Assembly (NCBI GenBank): GCA_037953625.1 | Contig: CM075651.1 | Coordinates: 108,253,001-108,317,000, forward strand | Length of the DNA stretch: 64,000 nucleotides | Origin: Crotalaria pallida | Lineage: Eukaryota; Streptophyta; Magnoliopsida; Fabales; Fabaceae | Direction of reading: 5' to 3' | Shown here: piece after piece, positions 51,871 through 62,425 of the stretch | Numbering within the stretch: position 1 is the first letter of the stretch | Layout: each line of letters starts with the position of its first letter | Made by a program: the position numbers and the translations under genes | Notes under the pieces: model-generated | The model's input: the letters and a program-made list of their open reading frames with translations, nothing else | What the model was told of the DNA's origin: nothing | Database searches by the model: none

Positions 51871-54403
51871 CTTGACCATTCTACACCTGTTAGAACCTCC
51901 AAGGACTCATGCTACACACTCTACGTCCCTTAGGGTACCATGCAATGTTTAGGATCATTCTAATGGTTATTATAAGTCCTAATACACATTCCTAGACCAT
52001 TCTAGGCCTTTAGAATACTCTCTTAACCATTCTACACCTGTTAGAACCTCCAATGACTCATGCTAGACCCTCTACGTCCCTTGGGGACTCAAGCATTGTT
52101 CAGGATCATTCTTATGGTTATTATAAGTCCTAATACACATTCCTAGACCATTCTAAGCCTTTAGAATACTCTCTTGACCATTCTACACTTGTTAGAACCT
52201 CCAAGGACTCATGCTACATCCTCTACGTCCCTTGGGGTACCATGAAATGTTTAGGATCATTCTAATGGTTATTATAAGTCCTAATACATATTCCTAGACC
52301 ATTCTAAGCCTTTAGAATACTCTCTTAACCATTCTACACCTGTTAGAACCTCCAATGACTCATGCTAGACCCTCTACGTCCCTTGGGGACTCAAGCATTG
52401 TTTAGGATCATTCTAATGGTTCTTATAAGTCCTAATACACATTCCTTGACCGTTCTAAGCCTTTAGAATACTCTCTTAACCATTCTACACTTGTTAGAAC
52501 CTCCAACGTCTCATGCTACACCCTCTACGTCCCTTGGGGTACCATGCAATGTTTAGGATCATTCTAATGGTTATTATAAGTCCTAATACACATTCCTAGA
52601 CCATTCAAAGCCTTTAGAATACTCTCTTAACCATTCTACACCTGTTAGAACCTCCAATGACTCAAGCTAGAACCTCTACGTCCCTTGGGGACTCAAGCAT
52701 TGTTTAGGATCATTCTAATGGTTCTTATAAGTCCTAATACACATTCCTAGACCGTTCTAAGCCTTTAGAATACTCTCTTAACCATTCTACACTTGTTAGA
52801 ACCTCCAACGTCTCATGCTACACCCTCTACGTCCCTTGGGGTACCATGCAATGTTTAGGATCATTCTAATGGTTATTATAAGTCCTAATACACATTCCTA
52901 GACCATTCAAAGCCTTTAGAATACTCTCTTAACCATTCTACACTTGTTAGAACCTCCAACGTCTCATGCTACACCCTCTACGTCCCTTGGGGACCCAAGC
53001 TTTGTTTAGGATCATTCTAATGGTTCTTATAAGTCCTAATACACATTCCTAGACCATTCTAAGCCTTTAGAATACTCTCTTAACCATTCTACACTTGTTA
53101 GAACCTCCAACGTCTCATGCTACACCCTCTACGTCCCTTGCGGTACCATGCAATGTTTAGGATCATTCTAATGGTTATTATAAGTCCTAATACACATTCC
53201 TAGACCATTCTAAGCCTTTAGAATACTCTCTTAACCATTCTACACCGATTAGAACCTCCAAGGACTCATAATACACCCTCTATGTCCCTTGGGGAATCAA
53301 GCATTGTTTAGGATCATTCTAATGGTTCTTATAAGTCCCAATACACATTCCTAGACCATTCTAAGCCTTTAGAATACTCTGTTAACCATTCTACACTTGT
53401 TAGAACCTCCAACGTCTCATGCTACACCCTCTACGTCCCTTGGGGTACCATGCAATGTTTAGGATCATTCTAATGGTTATTATAAGTCCTAATACACATT
53501 CCTAGACCATTCTAAGCCTTTAGAATACTCTCTTAACCATTCTACACCTGTTAGAACCTCCAAGGACTCATGCTACACCCTCTACGTCACTTTGGGGACT
53601 CATGCATTATTTAGGATCATTCTAATGGTTCTTATAAGTCCTAATACATATTCCTAGACCATTCTAAGCCTTTAGAATACTCTCTTAACCATTCTACACC
53701 TGTTAGAACCTCCAATGACTCATGCTAGACCCTCTACATCCCTTGGGGTACCATGCAAAGTTTAGGATCATTCTAATGGTTATTATAAGTCCTAATACAC
53801 ATTCCTAGACCATTCTAAGCCTTTAGAATACTCTCTTGACCATTCTACACCTGTTAGAACCTCCAAGGACTCATGCTACACACTATACGTCCCTTAGGGT
53901 ACCATGCAATGTTTAGGATCATTCTAATGGTTATTATAAGTCCTAATACACATTCCTAGACCATTCTAGGCCTTTAGAATACTCTCTTAACCATTCTACA
54001 CCTGTTAGAACCTCCAATGACTCATGCTAGACCCTCTACGTCCCTTGGGGACTCAAGCATTGTTCAGGATCATTCTTATGGTTATTATAAGTCCTAATAC
54101 ACATTCCTAGACCATTCTAAGCCTTTAGAATACTCTCTTGACCATTCTACACTTGTTAGAACCTCCAAGGACTCATGCTACATCCTCTACGTCCCTTGGG
54201 GTACCATGAAATGTTTAGGATCATTCTAATGGTTATTATAAGTCCTAATACATATTCCTAGACCATTCTAAGCCTTTAGAATACTCTCTTAACCATTCTA
54301 CACCTGTTAGAACCTCCAATGACTCATGCTAGACCCTCTACGTCCCTTGGGGACTCAAGCATTGTTTAGGATCATTCTAATGGTTCTTATAAGTCCTAAT
54401 ACA
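50670..54403 (+). repeat. Duplication with 1964-bp period (13 monomers + 1 bp)
   Basis: CTTGCGGTACCATG is at 51173 and 53137, and AGTCCCAATACAC near 51370 and 53334. CTCTTGACCATTC and TTCTAGGCCTTTAG recur at the same 1964-bp spacing. The match covers about 50670-52440 and 52634-54403, with single-base differences such as CACACTCTACG versus CACACTATACG and CTATTAG versus CGATTAG. It overlaps the 2870-bp pattern, so the middle block exists in three versions (near 48.3, 51.2 and 53.1 kb). Confidence 0.85.
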
Positions 54404-57400
54404 CATTCCTACACCATTCTAAGCCTTTAGAATACTCTCTTAACCATTCTACACATGTTAGAACCTCCAAGGACTCATGCTACACCCTCTACGTCCCTTG
54501 GGGTACCATGAAATGTTTAGGATCATTCTAATGGTTATTATAAGTCCTAATACACATTCCTAGACCATTCTAAGCCTTTAGAATACTCTCTTAACCATTC
54601 TACACCTGTTAGAACCTCCATTGACTCATGCTACACCCTCTACGTCCCTTGGGGTACCATGCAATGTTTAGGATCATTCTAATAGTTATAATAAGTCCTA
54701 ATACACATTCCTAGACCGTTCTAAGCCTTTAGAATACCCTCTTAACCACTCTACAGTTGTTCGAACCTCAAAGGACTCACACTACACCCTCTCTGTCCCT
54801 TGGGGACTCAAGCATTGTTTAGGATCATTCTAATAGTTCTTATAAGTCCTAATACACATTCCTAGACCATTCTAAGCCATTAGAATACTCTCTTAACCAT
54901 TCTACACTTGTTAGAACCTCCAAGGACTCATGCTGCACCCTCTACGTCCCTTGGGGACTCAAGCAATGTTTAGGATCATTCTAATGGTTATTATTAGTCC
55001 ATATACACATTCCTAGACCATTCTAAGCCTTTAGAATACTGTCTTAACCATTCTACACCTGTTAGAACCTCCATTGACTCATGCTAGACCCTCTACGTCC
55101 CTTGGGGACTCAAGCATTGTTTAGGATCATTCTAATGGTTCTTATAAGTCCTAATACACATTCCTAGACCATTCTAAGCCTTTAGAATACTCTCTTAACC
55201 ATTCTACACTTGTTAGAACCTCCAAGGACTCATGCTACACCCTCTACGTCCCTTGGGGTACCATGCAATGTTTAGGATCATTCTTATGGTTATTATAAGT
55301 CCTAATACACATTCCTAGACCATTCTAAGCCTTTAGAATACTCTCTTAAGCATTCTACACTTGTTAGAACCTCCAAGGTCTCATGCTACACCCTCTACGT
55401 CCCTTGGGGTACCATGCAATGTTTAGGATCATTCTAATGGTTATTATAAGTCCTAATACACATTCCTAGACCATTCTAAGCCTTTAGAATACCCTCTTAA
55501 CCATTCTACACTTGTTCGAACCTCCAAGGAGTCACACTACACCCTCTCTGTCCCTTAGGGACTCAAGCATTTGTTTAGGATCATTCTTAGAGTTCTTATA
55601 AGTCCTAATACACATTCCTAGACCATTCTAAGCCATTAGAATACTCTCTTAACCATTCTACACTTGCTAGAACCTCCAAGGACTCATGCTACACCCTCTA
55701 CGTCCCTTGGGGACTCAAGCATTGTTCAGGATCATTCTAATGGTTCTTATAATTCCTAATACACATTCCTAGACCATTCTAAGCCTTTAGAATACTCTCT
55801 TAACCATTCTACACCTGTTAGAACCTCCAATGACTCATGCTAGACCCTCTACGTCCCTTGGGGACTCAAGCATTGTTCAGGATCATTCTTATGGTTATTA
55901 TAAGTCCTAATACACATTCCTAGACCATTCTAAGCCTTTAGAATACTCTCTTGACCATTCTACACTTGTTAGAACCTCCAAGGACTCATGCTACATCCTC
56001 TACGTCCCTTGGGGTACCATGAAATGTTTAGGATCATTCTAATGGTTATTATAAGTCCTAATACATATTCCTAGACCATTCTAAGCCTTTAGAATACTCT
56101 CTTAACCATTCTACACCTGTTAGAACCTCCAATGACTCATGCTAGACCCTCTACGTCCCTTGGGGACTCAAGCATTGTTTAGGATCATTCTAATGGTTCT
56201 TATAAGTCCTAATACACATTCCTACACCATTCTAAGCCTTTAGAATACTCTCTTAACCATTCTACACATGTTAGAACCTCCAAGGACTCATGCTACACCC
56301 TCTACGTCCCTTGGGGTACCATGAAATGTTTAGGATCATTCTAATGGTTATTATAAGTCCTAATACACATTCCTAGACCATTCTAAGCCTTTAGAATACT
56401 CTCTTAACCATTCTACACCTGTTAGAACCTCCATTGACTCATGCTACACCCTCTACGTCCCTTGGGGTACCATGCAATGTTTAGGATCATTCTAATGGTT
56501 ATAATAAGTCCTAATACACATTCCTAGACCGTTCTAAGCCTTTAGAATACCCTCTTAACCACTCTACAGTTGTTCGAACCTCAAAGGACTCACACTACAC
56601 CCTCTCTGTCCCTTGGGGACTCAAGCATTGTTTAGGATCATTCTAATAGTTCTTATAAGTCCTAATACACATTCCTAGACCATTCTAAGCCATTAGAATA
56701 CTCTCTTAACCATTCTACACTTGTTAGAACCTCCAAGGACTCATGCTGCACCCTCTACGTCCCTTGGGGACTCAAGCAATGTTTAGGATCATTCTAATGG
56801 TTATTATTAGTCCATATACACATTCCTAGACCATTCTAAGCCTTTAGAATACTGTCTTAACCATTCTACACCTGTTAGAACCTCCATTGACTCATGCTAG
56901 ACCCTCTACGTCCCTTGGGGACTCAAGCATTGTTTAGGATCATTCTAATGGTTCTTATAAGTCCTAATACACATTCCTAGACCATTCTAAGCCTTTAGAA
57001 TACTCTCTTAACCATTCTACACTTGTTAGAACCTCCAAGGACTCATGCTACACCCTCTACGTCCCTTGGGGTACCATGCAATGTTTAGGATCATTCTTAT
57101 GGTTATTATAAGTCCTAATACACATTCCTAGACCATTCTAAGCCTTTAGAATACTCTCTTAAGCATTCTACACTTGTTAGAACCTCCAAGGTCTCATGCT
57201 ACACCCTCTACGTCCCTTGGGGTACCATGCAATGTTTAGGATCATTCTAATGGTTATTATAAGTCCTAATACACATTCCTAGACCATTCTAAGCCTTTAG
57301 AATACCCTCTTAACCATTCTACACTTGTTCGAACCTCCAAGGAGTCACACTACACCCTCTCTGTCCCTTAGGGACTCAAGCATTTGTTTAGGATCATTCT

Positions 57401-57611
57401 TAGAGTTCTTATAAGTCCTAATACACATTCCTAGACCATTCTAAGCCATTAGAATACTCTCTTAACCATTCTACACTTGCTAGAACCTCCAAGGACTCAT
57501 GCTACACCCTCTACGTCCCTTGGGGACTCAAGCATTGTTCAGGATCATTCTAATGGTTCTTATAATTCCTAATACACATTCCTAGACCATTCTAAGCCTT
57601 TAGAATACTCT
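53985..57611 (+). repeat. 12-monomer tandem duplication, 1813 bp, two copies
   Basis: GATCATTCTTATGG lies near 54071 and 55884, and CTACAGTTGTTCGAACC at 54751 and 56564, both 1813 bp apart. TTATTAGTCCATATACAC, CTCTTAAGCATTC and CATTTGTTTAGG, whose extra T explains the odd base, recur at the same spacing. The copies are directly adjacent and differ at few positions, for example AATAGTTATAATAAG versus AATGGTTATAATAAG. This block introduces the GTTCGAACCTCAAAGG subfamily that dominates the right end. Confidence 0.88.
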
Positions 57612-60040
57612 CTTAACCATTCTACAATTGTTAGAACCTCCAACGTCTCATGCTACACCCTCTACGTCCTTTGGGGTACAATGCAATGTTTAGGATCATT
57701 CTAATGGTTATAATAAGTCCTAATACACATTCCTAGACCATTCTAAGCCTTTAGAATACCCTCTTAACCATTCTACAGTTGTTCGAACCTCAAAGGACTC
57801 ACACTACACCCTCTCTGTCCCTTGGGGACTCAAGCATTGTTTAGGATCATTCTAATAGTTCTTATAAGTCCTAATACACATTCCTAAACCATTCTAAGCC
57901 ATTAGAATACTCTCTTAACCATTCTACACTTGTTAGAACCTCCAAGGACTCATGCTACACCCTTTACGTCCCTTGGGGACTCAAGCAATGTTTAGGATCA
58001 TTCTAATGGTTATTATTAGTCCATATACACATTCCTAGACCATTCTAAGCCTTTAGAATACTGTCTTAACCATTCTACACCTGTTAGAACCTCCATTGAC
58101 TCATGCTACACCCTCTACGTCCCTTGCGGACTCAAGCATTGTTTAGGATCTTTCTAATGGTTCTTATAGGTCCAAATACACATTCCTAGACCATTCTACA
58201 CCTTTAGAATACTCTCTTAACCATTCTACACTTGTTAGAACCTCCAACGTCTCATGATACACCCTCTACGTCCTTTGGGGTACCATGCAATGTTTAGGAT
58301 CATTCTAATGGTTATAATAAGTCCTAATACACATTCCTAGACCATTCTAAGCCATTAGAATACTCTCTTAACCATTCTACACTTGCTAGAACCTCCAAGG
58401 ACTCATGCTACACCCTCTACGTCCCTTGGGGACTCAAGCATTGTTCAGGATCATTCTAATGGTTCTTATAATTCCTAATACACATTCCTAGACCATTCTA
58501 AGCCTTTAGAATACTCTCTTAACCATTCTACACTTGTTAGAACCTCCAACGTCTCATGATACACCCTCTACGTCCTTTGGGGTACCATGCAATGTTTAGG
58601 ATCATTCTAATGGTTATAATAAGTCCTAATACACATTCCTAGACCATTCTAAGCCTTTAGAATACCCTCTTAACCATTCTACAGTTGTTCGAACCTCAAA
58701 GGACTCACACTACACCCTCTCTGTCCCTTGGGGACTCAAGCATTGTTTAGGATCATTCTAATGGTTATTATAAGTCCTAATACTCTTTCCTAGACCATTC
58801 TAAGCCTTTAGAATACTCTCTTAACCTTTCCACACTTGTTAGAACCTCCAAGGACTCATGCTACACCCTCTACGTCCCTTGGGGACTCAAGCATTGTTTA
58901 GGATTATTCTAATGGTTCTTATAAGTCCTAATACACATTCCTAGACCATTCTAAGCCTTTGGAGTACTCTCTTAACCATTCTACACTTGTTAGAACCTCC
59001 AAGGACTCATGCTACACCCTCTACGTCCCTTGGGGTACCATGCAATGTTTAAAATCATTATAAAGGTTCGTATATGTCCTTATACACATTCCTAGACCAT
59101 TCTAAGCCTTTAGAAAACTCTCTTAACCATTCTACACTTGTTAGAACCTCCAAGGACTTATGCTACAACCTCTACATCCCTTGGGGACTCAAGCAATGTT
59201 TCGGATCATTCTAATGGTTCTTATAAGTCCTGATACACATTCCTAGACCATTCAAAGCCTTTAGAGTACTCTCTTAACCATTCTACACTTGTTAGAACCT
59301 CCAAGGACTCATGCTACATCCTCTACGTCCCTTGGGGTACCATGAAATGTTTAGGATCATTCTAATGGTTATTATAAGTCCTAATACACATTCCTAGACC
59401 ATTCTAAGCCTTTAGAATACTCTCTTAACCATTCTACACCTGTTAGAACCTCCAATGACTCATGCTAGACCCTCTTTGTCCGTTGGGGACTCAAGCATTG
59501 TTTAGGATCATTCTAATGGTTATTATAAGTCCTAATACACATTCCTAGACCATTCTAAGCCTTTAGAATACTCTCTTAAGCATTCTACACTTGTTAGAAC
59601 CTCCAAGGTCTCATGCTACACCCTCTACGTCCCTTGGGGTACCATGCAATGTTTAGGATCATTCTAATGGTTATTATAAGTCCTAATACACATTCCTAGA
59701 CCATTCTAAGCCTTTAGAATACCCTCTTAACCATTCTACACTTGTTCGAACCTCCAAGGAGTCACACTACACCCTCTTTGTCCCTTAGGGACTCAAGCAT
59801 TTGTTTAGGATCATTCTTATAGTTCTTATAAGTCCTAATACACATTCCTAGACCATTCTAAGCCATTAGAATACTCTCTTAACCATTCTACACTTGCTAG
59901 AACCTCCAAGGACTCATGCTACACCCTCTACGTCCCTTGGGGACTCAAGCATTGTTCAGGATCATTCTAATGGTTCTTATAATTCCTAATACACATTCCT
60001 AGACCATTCTAAGCCTTTAGAATACTCTCTTAACCATTCT
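57612..60040 (+). repeat. Diverged copy of the right-end 16-monomer HOR
   Basis: TACAGTTGTTCGAACC at 57774 and 58680 matches the units at 60191 and 61097 with a 2417-bp offset, as does ACTTGCTAGAACC (58381 and 60798). Between the matching parts units have been exchanged: a CCAACGTCTCATGATACACC monomer near 58226 stands where the next copy has CCAAGGAGTCACAC. Private changes cluster around 58780-59270, e.g. AATACTCTTTCC, TTTAAAATCATTATAAAGG and CTTTAGAGTACTC. Confidence 0.75.
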
Positions 60041-61817
60041 ACACCTGTTAGAACCTCCAAGGACTCAGGCTACACCCTCTACGTCCCTTGGGGTACAATG
60101 CAATGTTTAGGATCATTCTAATGGTTATAATAAGTCCTAATACACATTCCTAGACCATTCTAAGCCTTTAGAATACCCTCTTAACCATTCTACAGTTGTT
60201 CGAACCTCAAAGGACTCACACTACACCCTCTCTGTCCCTTGGGGACTCAAGCATTGTTTAGGATCATTCTAATAGTTCTTATAAGTCCTAATACACATTC
60301 CTAAACCATTCTAAGCCATTAGAATACTCTCTTAACCATTCTACACTTGTTAGAACCTCCAAGGACTCATGCTACACCCTTTACGTCCCTTGGGGACTCA
60401 AGCAATGTTTAGGATCATTCTAATGGTTATTATTAGTCCATATACACATTCCTAGACCATTCTAAGCCTTTAGAATACTGTCTTAACCATTCTACACCTG
60501 TTAGAACCTCCATTGACTCATGCTACACCCTCTACGTCCCTTGGGGACTCAAGCATTGTTTAGGATCTTTCTAATGGTTCTTATAGGTCCAAATACACAT
60601 TCCTAGACCATTCTACACCTTTAGAATACTCTCTTAACCATTCTACACTTGTTAGAACCTCCAAGGAGTCACACTACACCCTCTCTGTCCGTTAGGGACT
60701 CAAGCATTGTTTAGGATCATTCTAATAGTTCTTATAAGTCCTAATACACATTCCTAGACCATTCTAAGCCATTAGAATACTCTCTTAACCATTCTACACT
60801 TGCTAGAACCTCCAAGGACTCATGCTACACCCTCTACGTCCCTTGGGGACTCAAGCATTGTTCAGGATCATTCTAATGGTTCTTATAATTCCTAATACAC
60901 ATTCCTAGACCATTCTAAGCCTTTAGAATACTCTCTTAACCATTCTACACTTGTTAGAACCTCCAACGTCTCATGATACACCCTCTACGTCCTTTGGGGT
61001 ACCATGCAATGTTTAGGATCATTCTAATGGTTATAATAAGTCCTAATACACATTCCTAGACCATTCTAAGCCTTTAGAATACCCTCTTAACCATTCTACA
61101 GTTGTTCGAACCTCAAAGGACTCACACTACACCCTCTCTGTCCCTTGGGGACTCAAGCATTGTTTAGGATCATTCTAATAGTTCTTATAAGTCCTAATAG
61201 ACATTCCTAGACCATTCTAAGCCATTAGAATACTCTCTTAACCATTCTACACTTGTTAGAACCTCCAAGGACTCATGCTACACCCTTTACGTCCCTTGGG
61301 GACTCAAGCATTGTTTAGGATCATTCTAATGGTTATTATTAGTCCATATACACATTCCTAGACCATTCTAAGCCTTTAGAATACTGTCTTAACCATTCTA
61401 CACCTGTTAGAACCTCCATTGACTCATGCTACACCCTCTACGTCCCTTGGGGACTCAAGCATTGTTTAGGATCTTTCTAATAGTACTTATAGGTCCATAT
61501 ACACATTCCTAGACCATTCTACACCTTTAGAATACTCTCTTAACCATTCTACACTTGTTAGAACCTCCAAAGTCTCATGCTACACCCTCTACGTCCATTG
61601 GGGTACCATGCAATGTTTAGGATCATTCTAATGGTTATTATAAGTCCTAATACACATTCCTAGACCATTCTAAGCCTTTAGAATACTCTCTTAACCATTC
61701 TACACTTGTTAGAACCTCCAAGGACTCATGCTACACCCTCTACGTCCCTTGGGGTACCATGCAATGTTTAGGATCATTCTAATGGTTATTATAAGTCCTA
61801 ATACACATTCCTAGACC

Positions 61818-61828
61818 ATTCTAAGAAT
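61818..61828. repeat. 7-bp deletion inside the dyad, copy 1
   Basis: The normal ATTCTAAGCCTTTAGAAT is shortened to ATTCTAAGAAT by loss of seven bases spanning the loop and part of the right arm. The product is again self-complementary (ATTCT-A-AGAAT). The same change occurs 597 bp downstream. Confidence 0.9.
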
Positions 61829-62414
61829 ACTCTCTTAACCATTCTACACCTGTTAGAACCTCCAAGGACTCAGGCTACACCCTCTACGTCCCTTGGGGTA
61901 CCATGAAATGTTTAGGATCATTCTAATGGTTATTATAAGTCCTAATACACATTCCTAGACCATTCTAAGCCTTTAGAATACTCTCTTAACCATTCTACAC
62001 CTGTTAGAAGCTCCAATGACTCATGCTAGACCCTCTACATCCCTTGGGGACTCAAGCATTGTTCAGGATCATTCTAATGGTTCTTATAAGTCCTAATACA
62101 CATTCCTAGACCATTCTAAGCCTTTAGAATACTCTCTTAACCATTCTACACTATTTAGAACCTCCATCGTCTCATGCTACACCCTCTACGTCCCTTGGGG
62201 TACCATGCAATGTTTATGATCATTCTAATGGTTATTATAAGTCCTAATACACATTCCTAGACCATTCTAAGCCTTTAGAATACTCTCTTAACCATGCTAC
62301 ACTTGTTAGAACCTCCAAGGACTCATGCTACACCCTCTACGTCCCTTGGGGTACCATGCAATGTTTAGGATCATTCTAATGGTTATTATAAGTCCTAATA
62401 CACATTCCTAGACC

Positions 62415-62425
62415 ATTCTAAGAAT
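62415..62425. repeat. 7-bp deletion inside the dyad, copy 2
   Basis: ATTCTAAGAAT is present again, 597 bp (4 x 151 minus 7) after the first. The following unit carries the same CTCAGGCTACACC variant in both places. One deletion followed by duplication is therefore likelier than two events. Confidence 0.9.

Noticed and set aside
58780..59270. Possible foreign insert, because of several unusual bases
   Set aside because: All landmarks of the monomer are still present in register; these are just more diverged monomers.
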